This document shows positions 1-9,582 of a DNA stretch of 64,000 nucleotides, one piece after another. Numbering within the stretch: the stretch's first letter is position 1; each line of letters starts with the position of its first letter. Origin of the DNA: Syncephalastrum monosporum B8922 (Eukaryota > Mucoromycota > Mucoromycetes > Mucorales > Syncephalastraceae); assembly GCA_000697355.1 (NCBI GenBank), contig JNEN01001014.1, positions 1 to 64,000 of the forward strand, in the 5' to 3' direction. Position numbers and translations under genes: made by a program. The notes under the pieces were generated by a model that saw nothing but the letters and a program-made list of their open reading frames with translations, had not been told where the DNA came from and did no database searches.

Positions 1-119
1 AGTGCTTAAGCAAGTAATTTCGTCCTCGAAGCTGCGTCCCACCTACTCCACCAGCCTAATGAACCTTATGAAGAGACGCATGAATACAATGCGACCCTCC
101 AGGACACACCCATCCGTCT

Positions 120-310
120 CAACATGGCATGCATCCATCTCATACTGTATTGCGTGAATCCACCCAAAGAACACATCCATCCATCTCAATATCGTGTACA
201 TCCAACCAAAGAACACATCCATCCATCTCAATATTCCATGCATCTATCCAAAAACCACATGCATCCATATCAATAACGCGTGCATCCATCCAGAAGACAT
301 ACTCATTTAT
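120..310. repeat. Imperfect minisatellite of about 41 bp units, CATCCATC-rich
   Basis: Units of roughly 41 bp follow one another. The clearest pair starts near 168 and 209, each opening with AACACATCCATCCATCTCAA. Units to either side are degenerate but keep the CATCCATC core. Both strands are open for 60-78 codons here, but the peptides only mirror the repeat, so I do not call a gene. Confidence 0.75.
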
Positions 311-401
311 TTCATATGAGCTTTCACATGCTTCCATCAGTTCCATACGGTCAAACACTTCTTGAGTCCAAATATGGCTGACATCCCGTCCGTTATATGT
401 A

Positions 402-541
402 CAGAGTTATCGGTTATTTCGGTCGGTTATCGGTTATGGTCATAACCGAACCGATAAGATTTCGGTCGGTTATGACCCTAACCGAAACCGATAACTTATC
501 GGTTTATCGGTCGGTTATCGGTTATCGGTTATTTTCGCGGA
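402..541. repeat. Cluster of TTATCGG/CCGATAA heptamers with perfect hairpins
   Basis: The heptamer CGGTTAT and its complement alternate in about 140 bp. Two strong inverted repeats are visible: 431-438 with 441-448 (8-bp arms, 2-nt loop) and 485-494 with 496-505 (10-bp arms, 1-nt loop). The tail is a direct run of CGGTTAT copies ending at 531, next to the broken end of the LINE. The arrangement resembles the palindromic end of a DNA transposon or MITE, but no transposase or second end is seen. Confidence 0.7.
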
Positions 542-1008
542 ACCCTAATCTGTGTCAAGAAAGGTCCTCTGTGGGCACGTTGGACAGGAGCATATAGGAC
601 AAAGAAGTGGAAGTCGGGACAAAGATTGTTGCGGTGTTGAAACCTTGCAGTGAGCAGGCGCCCGTCTGCGTAGGTTCCGAGGTGAATGAGGCGGAAAGAC
701 GGATTGTAACAAATGAGGCCACAGTGGGCGGACCATAGGCTGGAGGAGACTTGTAAAGCCAAGTCCAGCCGTGGATATAAGGAGGGATCGGTAGCGTGTG
801 TTTCTTGAAGAGCCATAAAATCAAAGCGTAATTGACGGATATGTCGGCCAAACGAACGATGTCGGGCCGTGAGGATTTTGCGTAAACCGCGACAGTTTAA
901 GGTTGCCACGGTTACGTGATCCACAGAGGTGCCTTTCAGCAACGAGGATCCGGCTCCGAAGAACCTAGTGGGTTCTGTACGGAGCTAGCGCGATAGCGAT
1001 GGCGTTTC
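529..1008 (-). pseudogene. LINE ORF2 fragment: endonuclease domain only
   Basis: The reading frame encodes the start of an APE-type endonuclease (exonuclease-endonuclease-phosphatase fold) of a non-LTR retrotransposon. The motif TLNCRGLR lies near the N-terminus, MALQETHA carries the conserved catalytic Glu region, and LYAPVQ follows. The frame is open upstream of the first usable start (942) to about 1008. It ends abruptly at about 555; the rest of the endonuclease, the reverse transcriptase and the 3' end are absent. ORF1 lies just upstream on the same strand. The copy is therefore truncated at its 3' end, the reverse of the usual 5' truncation of LINEs. Confidence 0.75.
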
Positions 1009-1180
1009 GGCTTAGGATTGGCTTTGGACTGGGCTGGGATACCGACCACCTTACCAGACCGAGTCAGCATGCGGCTATCGGGTGAAGTCGATGCACTGGG
1101 AGGATCGTTCGGTAAGGCAGTGGCTATACTGCTGGCTGGAGTCGGGGTGGTAAGCGACTCAGGAACAACATCGAGAGTAT

Positions 1181-2390
1181 CTATTGTAGCCTGTGTGCTG
1201 GGTAGAGTGGTGAGCTCATATCGACATCTATTGTCGAAAGGGGTGCTGGCGAGGGCATGGATTCACCAGTCGGAGTGGACGGTGTCGAGCTGGCAATGAC
1301 TGGAGTGTCAGCCGACATTGTATTATCAGTAAGGGCCACGTTGGCCGGAGGAGGTGTTGGGCTATCTCGCGCCTGTTGCGCTTGGAAGTGTTCTCCGGTA
1401 AGTTCGGTGCGGCCGCGTTTCGAAGGCACCGAGTGGGAACTGGCGTGGGGGCAATTGGCCACCAAATGCTCGGCTGAGTTACAAGAGTAACATCTTTTTT
1501 CGCGATTTAGACGCGTCTGGCGGGCTTTAAGCTTGGGGCATTCACGAACTCTGTGGCCCTCTTTTTTGCAATAGTTACAATGGATTGGCATGCCACGCCA
1601 GCGCGCGGTAATGACACGTTTGCGTCCATTGACATTAACCTCAATTTTCATGCTCAAGAGCTTGCAGTGGGGTGTCATTTGCCGTTTCGGCAGAAGTATC
1701 AATCATGGCAAAGCCTTTTGAGTTAAGCAGCCCTCCTGCGGAGTAGGCGCATAATTGTACATGCAAAACTTTTCCGTAGCAGCTGAGCCACTCGCGAACC
1801 ATAGGGCCCAACACTTCAGCACGTAAAATAGGCAAATTCTCTAAGGCCAGCCGAAAGACACTACTCTCAATATCCAACGTTGGGGTACCAATAAACAGTA
1901 AACCATTAATGGTAAGGCCTTCTGTACAGGCTTTGTCGCGGGCCTCTTCAGAGTCGAAAGAGACGATCGCGCAAGATGGGGAGTGTGGGCTGGGAATGAG
2001 GCCTACGGCGTCAGGGCAAACTGTTGGCAGGCGCTCAACGAACGTCGCCGGTGTCATGTCGCGATGAGCTGCAATGTTGAAGACTGCGCTGTTCGCTTCT
2101 GCCGAGCGAACCCAAATCTTTTCTGCGCGCGAACGGTCTACAACGGCCTGTGCCTCGGTGTCTCGAAAAACGGTCTCGCGTTGGGCTGGTGCGGTGCGGG
2201 CGTGGTGTCGAAAACTCTGCCATATTTCAGCTGGAGTGAGCGATGGGGACGAGGACGAAGGACCAGCGGGATTGGTTATGTAATTGTGGTTGCCAGAGGG
2301 AGGTGGGGAGTTTGGACCAGGCAAGGGCCCAGAGTGTTGGAAAACGGGAAGAGCCATGAACTTACTCAATATAAGTTCAGTCTCACTCAT
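1181..2390 (-). pseudogene. LINE ORF1 (gag-like, two CCHC knuckles), frameshifted
   Basis: Two overlapping frames together form one ORF1 protein. The first (2390 down to 1641) has a Pro/Ser-rich N-terminus and an RRM-like central region. The second (1702 down to 1181) carries two zinc knuckles of the CX2CX4HX4C type: CNYCKKEGHRVREC and CYSCNSAEHLVANC. Such nucleic-acid-binding knuckles are typical of LINE ORF1 proteins that coat element RNA. The frames overlap between 1641 and 1702, and a single-base shift there would join them. I treat it as a decayed copy, although programmed frameshifting cannot be excluded. The C-terminus is Ser/Thr/Pro-rich. Confidence 0.75.
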
Positions 2391-3790
2391 TCTCTTGTTA
2401 CCTTTTATTTTCTCTACTGCCCATTTTCCTCGCTATATCTCAATATGGAATATTTCTTTACGGTTTCATATGCAGTTAATTGAACCGGCGATGGAGGAGT
2501 TGAATAAGTGCATGATAGCAACCGATACTACGATTGGGTATAGAGGCCAATCTAGACTTCTCAACGGTAACGAGATGACCCGACGGGTGATGGTTTATCA
2601 CAGTGAGACTGGTCTTTACTCGTAGGAAAAGTGAAAAAAAAGAGAAATATCTAGATGCTCTATCCGATTATAATCTAATAACAGATTTGAGAGAGAGGAC
2701 GGAGTTACCAGAACCAGTTCAGTGTGACATTATGATAGAATTGTACTTCATACAAGTTGTACTTGTACTACGCGGTGATTGTAATAATAGTGATGGAGTA
2801 AAGGTGTTGTGAGGTTGTGGTAGTAGGTAAGTTTAAAAGGAGGAATACAGAGATATGTAATGAGCATCAGTCAAACCACAAGGTATGTGTTTAACGTGTA
2901 CGAGGATAAGAAAAGAAAAGAAATAAAGGTAATAAGGGAATTAAAGAGGAATATACGTCTCTTGATTATACAATCGGAGAGAATAAAATAAGAGGAATGG
3001 TACGTATCTTGTATGTGTAAAAAGGAATAAGAGGGCGGCTTGTGTTATCGGTGGAGTAGGCAATTCCAACGGAGGCAAAGGATAATATAAGCTGAAAGGT
3101 AGCTTTGTATTTGTAGATGTGCTATTGACTGTTTTATTTGAGACAAAAACTATATGGATATTTATACTGTTTTCTAAACTATGAAGATTGGACATAAAAT
3201 ACTTTGAGGTTGAGTAAAAAACAAAAGGAAGGGAGGATGAGATGGTTACGGAAGGAAAGGTGGAGGGTAAGGCGATTACAAGAAAAAATGTGGAGGCAGT
3301 AAAAGAGAAGTTAACAATGGGACGTAAAAAGAAAGTGGGTATAACCTATGCGCCTTCAGTGCTTGGTGGGACTTGACACCTTACAGTATTCATGACGAGC
3401 AACCGTTTCAAAAATTAGACACAGATGTGGGTATAGACCGCTTTACTAAAGGCGGGTTGACCTGACAGATGATGGTTTATCACAACGCATTCTCACAGAC
3501 TTATTTCTGTTACCTTTATTTTTCTCTCTCTTCAATCTCTCTCTTCCCTATCTATATCTCAGGCGTTCAATCACAGGCAAACTGTCACTGTTTATCTAAT
3601 AGTTGGTTCGCTCTACTCAGCTGGATGAAGTATAATGAATTCTATAAAAGACTTCTAAATAGTCAGACACATTCATACCATATCATACTCTACATTAATA
3701 TAAGTTCAGTCTCACTTACTCTCTTGTCCCTTTGTTCTTTCTACTGTTACCTTTTCTCTCTCCTCATCTCACACGCGGGTCACCAGCTCA
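2368..3790. repeat. Diverged direct repeats in a gene-free stretch
   Basis: Two sequence families occur twice each. One, ATAAGTTCAGTCTCACT, lies at about 2370 and 3698 and is followed in both places by a CT-rich stretch. The other ends in GATGGTTTATCACA, at about 2587 and 3472, and is preceded in both copies by about 75 bp of weaker similarity. They could be remnants of LTRs or a MITE. Nothing between them codes for a recognisable protein. Confidence 0.45.
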
Positions 3791-4756
3791 TTGATTTACA
3801 CCGATGCCGTATCTGCGGACAGAGTGGATTGGGATTGTGCTTGAGAGACGTCCATTAAGGGTGATCAAAAGCTACGGATACGGCACGGCGAGCGAAAGTG
3901 GAGATCGAGGTTCATATGTTTGCTAGATACAGAATCTTTATATTCACTTAGAGAAAATTTTTATTGGCTATTTTTCGTTCGCTAATAAAGAGAGAGATGG
4001 TCACAAGACTTGATGAGTTCTGGTTCGCGTCTGTTGGGCTCCTAAATCTATACGCGAGCGGCAATTTCCGCCTGGTCGAAGCAGACGCTCACATACTCCA
4101 AGTCGATAAAGTTTTCCATCACAGATTGAGACCATTTCTCTGACCTATCACAAAAACAGCTTGATGGCACCATTGTTCTTGTCATTTGGCGCTTATCTTT
4201 GAGCAGGAATAGTCTGTGACGGTCAAACTTGTCTCGGCGGTTGTATCCATGACAAGCCGGCTTAGATACTCGGTTTCTCAGGCATACCATCTGTATATAG
4301 GTCCCATCAACTTCGCTGCGATCATTGATTCCGTCGCTTTTACGTGTGCCTAGCTCTCTTTTCTAGATGCTTATTCCGAGCCTTGGTTCTTTCGGTGCAT
4401 ATGAAAAATAACGTGTCGATCTTAATTCGTAGGAAGGCTTGCAGGAAGTTCATATAGCTCGAGCAGTGATCTGATTGAGCACAGTCTGGGTAGTTCGAGC
4501 AGAAGCACGACCCTCATGACTGGCTGCATGAGTCTCACGTTTGGTTTCTGGAAAGGAAGGGGCGTCAGCCAGTGACAAGTCTGTATGAAAAGGAAATGAC
4601 GGGACGTAGCAAAATTTCGAGGATGCTGATTGGGCCACGCATCTGCTCCAATTTGCCAATTTGCGGGCCCAATTCAGTCAATCAAATCTTCACAGCGCGT
4701 TTTCCTCACCGTATACTTTCTTTCCTTCCACCCAACGATTTACAGTATTTTATACC
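2404..4756. other. Gene-free stretch, repeat remnants only
   Basis: Apart from the diverged direct repeats there is AT-rich DNA. One minus-strand frame (4048-4290, about 80 codons, ending DLEYVSVCFDQAEIAARV) has a protein-like composition and could be a fragment of a mobile-element gene. I recognise no family and no start or splice context. Confidence 0.4.
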
Positions 4757-5121
4757 ATGAGCACAAGTGCAGACGACGTCAAGGGACAAATCCAGGAGGT
4801 TGTTGAGGCTCCTCGTCAGTTCTTCAAGGATGGCATGAACTTTATGAACCGGTGTCGAAAGCCTGATCAGAAAGGTAGAGAAATACGACGCATCTCGTTT
4901 AGAATCCCACTGTGCTAAACAACAAACACATCTGGTTTATCAAAACAGAGTTTTTGAGAATCACTCAAGCGGTGGCTATGGGCTTCGCTGCTCTTGGTGC
5001 TCTTGGTTACTTTGTCAAGGTGAGACAAGTGGCTTGATACGAACCGTGAAGCAAGTACTGACAAACAGGACGTTAGCTCATCCACATTCCCATCAACAAC
5101 ATCCTAGTCGGTTCGGCCTAG
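4757..5121 (+). CDS. SSS1: Sec61 translocon subunit gamma (Sss1)
   Basis: Small tail-anchored subunit of the ER protein-conducting channel; it clamps the two halves of Sec61 alpha. Model: exons 4757-4874, 4949-5019 and 5077-5121, giving 77 residues, the normal family size. The N-terminal amphipathic part contains VVEAPRQFFKDG and the basic loop NRCRKPDQKEF. The single C-terminal membrane segment runs from AVAMGFAALGALGYF and ends with the near-invariant KLIHIPINNILVG. Both introns are GT-AG (74 and 57 nt). The ATG at 4757 is the first that gives the conserved N-terminus. The gene is convergent with the RCK2-type kinase; the stop codons are 85 bp apart. Confidence 0.95.
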
Positions 5122-5205
5122 AGGGAGGGCGGGAGCATAAAAAAGAGTTTATATGTAATAAAGCAACCACGTTGAAGAAAGGAAGCAAGGAAGTGATGGT
5201 GCAGT

Positions 5206-5536
5206 TTAGATCGCCTTATTGCGGTTCTTGAGCAAGGTTGCTTTAGTCAAGTCGAGTTGGAATGGTTGGGTTGCTTGAGCAGGCGACTGATGTCGACGTC
5301 GTTGAGCTTGCATATTCCTGATAGCAGCATCTCCGACTGCAGCCGGCACCTCTTCATATTCAGCATCTTCGTCCTCTTCTGAAATCCCGGAAATAGCTCC
5401 TCCTCTTGTCTGTCGTTCCTCGCCCAGCCGATGCACTGCGTACGTGATGTCCAGAATCTCCTTTATCGATGGCACACCAGGCGAGAACACGTCCCGACGC
5501 TGAGCTGTACGCGGGGCGCCATCCATGCTGCCTTGT

Positions 5537-5568
<32 letters not shown>

Positions 5569-7032
5569 TCGGTGAGTATGACTGCCAGGTTCACTGTGCT
5601 GCGGAATATGTTGAGAGATCCATGGGTGCCGAAAGAATTCGTCAATCGTGTATCGGTCGTTCGGGTTGACACAAAGAAGATGCGAGATCAGATCTTTTGC
5701 TTGAGCCGAGATTGGATCCCACCATGGGCTGAGAAATGTATACTGGCCGCGCGCCACTTTCTCCGTGAGATTCCTGATGGATTCGTCGTAAAAAGGCGGG
5801 AAACCGCACAGCATGGTGTAAAGGACGCAACCAATGGCCCACATATCGACGCCTTTCGAGTACTTCTGGTCACGCACGATTTCGGGAGCTGTGTATCCGA
5901 CTGTACCGCACGGAGTCAGTGTCGAGTTATCCCAGATTTGTTTTGATAATCCAAAGTCTGCGATCTTGACGTTGCCAATACCGCCACCGCCTAGCCCAAG
6001 CGTGAACTCGCCTTCGTCTTCTTTTTCTTCATCGAAAGTGTTGACGGGTCGCTTGCTTGGTATAATGGGAATCGAGTCGAATAGAATGTTTTCCGGTTTG
6101 ATATCACTAGGTGTGATAGATAATAGTAGAAGAGTAAGACTCCACAAGAATCGAATGCACATGGCGGCTTACCGATGAACTACGCCACATACTTCATGAA
6201 GATAACGTATGCCTTCCGCAACCTGAGTGATCACATGTCGCGCAAGAGGCTCGCTAAAATACGTCAGTTTGACAATACGGTGAAATAATTCGCCCCCGTC
6301 ACACAGCTCCATGCCGAGGAAATAGTTCTCCTTGGATTCTGAGAAATGAACGAGTTGGACCAAGTTCTTATGTTTGGCATTTCGCATGATCTGGACCTCC
6401 TTAAGGATATTTGCACGCTGTCCACCGCATTTAAGCATACGATCTATCGAGGCCATGTCTCTTCAAATACCTCAGTTGCGCGCGGCTTCTTCTTCATGTT
6501 GGGATGCAAGTGGGTTCGACCATCCTGATAAGTTTTTAGTCAGATTAGGTAAGATTAGGTAAGCAAGCAAGAGCAGTTGTATGAGCCGTAGAATCCATAA
6601 CGAGGTGTACCTTGTCAAGTTCCTGTTTGCGCACGATCTTGATAGCCACGTTTTTACCAGTTTCTTTTTCTACAGCTTTGTACACGACTGAAAAGGCGCC
6701 TCTTGAATGGCGAGGTGTGCAGCGGGTGAGTAAGAATAAGTCGAGGCAAAACAGCAGAGGCTCGCTTACTCTCCCAGCTTTTCCACAAGGTCGAATCGCT
6801 CCAGACCAGGGTAGGAAGGCATCTGTCGCTTGCGCTGGCGTTCCTGTTCAAGGAAACGGGTGGCAGCTGCTTCAGAGGCGGGCGTGCCTGCTTGGAAATT
6901 TTGCTGCTTCACGGTTGTTTCGGGAGCTGCGGCGCTCTTTGGCACTTGGTCGGTTGGAATGACTTTCTGGTCGTCTACCCCGGGCGGTTGCTTATTCTTG
7001 CCTCGAAGAATGGTTTTGATTTGAGAGATCAT
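5206..7032 (-). CDS. RCK2: RCK2/Srk1-type Ser/Thr kinase (CaMK group)
   Basis: Kinase of the Rck2/Srk1 family, which in yeasts acts downstream of the Hog1/Sty1 stress MAP kinase on translation and cell cycle. Exons 6770-7032, 6611-6701, 6471-6524, 6173-6417 and 5206-6106 give 517 residues. Visible motifs are the Gly loop GEGAFSVVYKA, VAIK lysine, HRDIKPEN, DFGLSK and TAPEIV. Between HRD and DFG lies the long acidic-then-Gly-rich insertion (DEGEF...LGGGGIGNVK) that marks this family. The C-terminal tail holds a run of 12 Gln, an acidic patch and an Arg-rich segment. The catalytic residues look intact. An A35/T35 tract lies about 60 bp upstream of the start. Confidence 0.93.
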
Positions 7033-7092
7033 TGCAAGGGTATGGTGATGTTAAGCTCGGTTGGAGACAAGAGGGTAACAAGAAAAAAGAAG

Positions 7093-7129
<37 letters not shown>

Positions 7130-8282
7130 AAAGAACAGTGTGGATTCAAACTCATGGATCCAGCATCACTTAAACTCAGATACGTAGCAATCGAATGCGC
7201 ACGTACCAGAACCTGACGCATGGATATTTGTCTACTACGTAATACAGTATACTAAATCCATGCACAGTCACCTATACATGCATGGCAGAGTATATAAAGC
7301 TCTGATAGCGCGCTCATTATTTGACTCCAGTTTGCTTGGATGCACGCGTAGACATACATGTTTCGCTTGTAGAAATCATCCGTATTGAAGTACCTCATGT
7401 ATGCTGCCTTTAATTCGCTCGTTTTAGAGTCTCTTACCGATAGCTATCCGAGTCATCCAGTTCATTCGGATACAATAGACCAGCTTTATGGGGAGTTAAC
7501 AAGAAAAAGTCTGTCCATTTCATACAAATGATGAGGCTTTGTCTCTGGTGCTCGATATGAGATTTGGGAAATCAGTGTTACGATGATTGCCGTCATTATC
7601 GCGTCAGAACTTGTTTCCAGCGAGTCATTTAAAAAGCCGCTCCAATTGCTTCTTCATTTGGTTTTACAAACACTGTATGCGTCATAAGTCTGAGCCTGAC
7701 TCTGTGGCATATAACGAAACAAGCTTTGACAAGATGTTCCCCCTTTCTAATGTCTTCTTTCCAGCTATGTGCTGTCATTCGCATCACGTTTCAGGAATCT
7801 GATTTGGCCTATTCAGGCAGGTGCCTGTGTGTGTATAGTGCGTACTTATTATAGTAATGCTGTCCAGTTAGAATCTATGGGGGGGGTGTCATGTAGCCGG
7901 GTCGAAGGCGACGGCGGCAGCATCTGTCCATCGGTATGCTGCTATGCTTAGCCCTACAACTGTGCGCCAAATCCGACAACTTTTATTGTGCACATCTTTC
8001 GAGCTGGTTTGTGGAAGCAGCAGGGATAGCAAGAGCGAGAACAAGGAACAAGGGGAAGAAGAAAAAGAAGAGAGAAACGGGAGGTGGCGTACTAGAAAGG
8101 GGCGCAGTAGTTCGAACGGCATGTGCATGCATCAGTCAGTACAAAGAAATTGAGAGTTCGTTGCCTCGCCATCCAATCCTTACTGCTGTCGGGTTGTGTC
8201 TGTGTGTTCTTTTGGAGTTCCGATCATATTTTTCTCTTTTTTCTCTTCGTTCCTGTCACTTACCCTTTTTCACCTGTCTGCG
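7033..8282. other. Intergenic region with a 35-bp poly(A) tract
   Basis: Divergent promoter region between the RCK2-type kinase and mevalonate diphosphate decarboxylase. A pure A run occupies 7093-7127, poly(dT) on the kinase strand, and may act as a nucleosome-excluding element. A TATATAAA box is seen near 7290 with no obvious gene after it. The last 90 bp are pyrimidine-rich and lead into the ATG at 8283. I see no coding signal. Confidence 0.55.
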
Positions 8283-9582
8283 ATGAGGACCGTGACGTGT
8301 ACTGCACCTGTGAACATCGCTGTAAGTAGTGTGATAGCAGACAACGTGCTGGATGAATGATGAAGGAGAGGGAGATGACCGGAAAGGTTATTGACAAGCG
8401 TTGCGGGGTGGGATGTAGGTCATCAAGTACTGGGGCAAGCGCGACACCGAGCTTATCCTTCCTACGAATGACTCACTGTCTGTAACGCTCTCGCAAGATA
8501 TCCTGCATAGCAAGACGACCATCTCGGCGAGCGAAAGCTTTGACCAGGATCGACTCTGGCTGAATGGCAAAGAAGAAGACATCACCAAGAACCGCCGGAT
8601 GCACAACTGCTTCCGTGAGGCGCGTGCTCTTCGCAAGAAGATGGAGGAGACTTCTTCGGGACTAGAGCCCCTTTCGACGTACAAAGTGCACGTGTGCTCT
8701 GAAAACAACTTCCCTACCGCAGCCGGCCTTGCCTCGTCAGCCTCTGGTCTAGCTGCGCTGGTGTACACGTTGGCTCAGCTCTATGAGCTCCAGATCTCCA
8801 CCTCGGACCTGTCCCGCATTGCGCGCCAGGGCTCAGGCTCTGCGTGCCGGTCTCTCTTTGGTGGCTTTGTTGCCTGGGAGATGGGAAGCGCTGCCGACGG
8901 CTCGGACTCCAAAGCTGTCCAGATCGCTCCTGAGACCCATTGGCCCGAGCTCGAGGCTTTGGTCTGCGTCGTGTCCGATGCCAAGAAGGGCACCTCCTCC
9001 ACCGAAGGCATGCAGCATACCGTCGAGACCAGCGAGCTCATGCAGGCCCGCATCTCCACCGTTGTCCCTCAGCGCATGGCCAGCATCAAGCAGGCTATCC
9101 TCGACCGCGACTTTGCCACTTTTGCCGAGATCACCATGCGCGATTCGAACCAGTTTCACGCCGTTTGTCTCGACACTTACCCACCCATCTCCTACCTGAA
9201 CGATACTTCTCGTGCCATCATGCGCGTCATTCACGAGTACAATAAGGACGGCATCAAGGCTGCGTACACTTACGATGCTGGCCCGAATGCGGTCATCTAC
9301 GCACCCCGTGAAAACATGCCGGATATTATTCGTCTTATTGCCCACTACTTCCCGCCTGCCGGCGACACATACTTTGTCGACCATTATAACGTTGTCCCGC
9401 AAGGTGCAACTCTTGGCGATGCTTTCAAGCCCTCCGATTCCTTCAACGACAAGGTCATTCCTGTTTTCCCTGCCGGCAGCGTGAGCCGTTTGCTGCACAC
9501 CAAGGTCGATGATGGCCCACGTATCTTGAGTGAAGACGAGGCGTTGCTCAACGGTCAAGGCCTCCCCAAACGTTTGGCGTAG
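8283..9582 (+). CDS. MVD1: Mevalonate diphosphate decarboxylase
   Basis: Converts mevalonate diphosphate to isopentenyl diphosphate with ATP, the last step of the cytosolic mevalonate pathway that feeds ergosterol and isoprenoids. Exon 8283-8321 encodes the first 13 residues; after a 97-nt GT-AG intron, 8419-9582 encodes the rest, 400 residues in all, the usual size. Conserved stretches are APVNIAVIKYWGKRD at the N-terminus, PTNDSLSVTL, the GHMP ATP-binding loop PTAAGLASSASGLAAL, the catalytic region GSGSACRSLFGGFVAW and YTYDAGPNA. Nothing is missing. Coding sequence is markedly more GC-rich than its flanks, as for other highly expressed genes here. Confidence 0.96.

Noticed and set aside
120..310. 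Regularly spaced repeats that could suggest a CRISPR-like array
   Set aside because: Units are contiguous without unique spacers, are imperfect, and lie in a eukaryotic genome; this is a minisatellite.
5431..5946. 171-codon plus-strand frame with a Leu run
   Set aside because: Antisense shadow of the kinase exon; the Leu run is the complement of the polyglutamine tract.
8833..9558. 241-codon minus-strand frame
   Set aside because: Antisense of the mevalonate diphosphate decarboxylase coding exon, which carries all family motifs.
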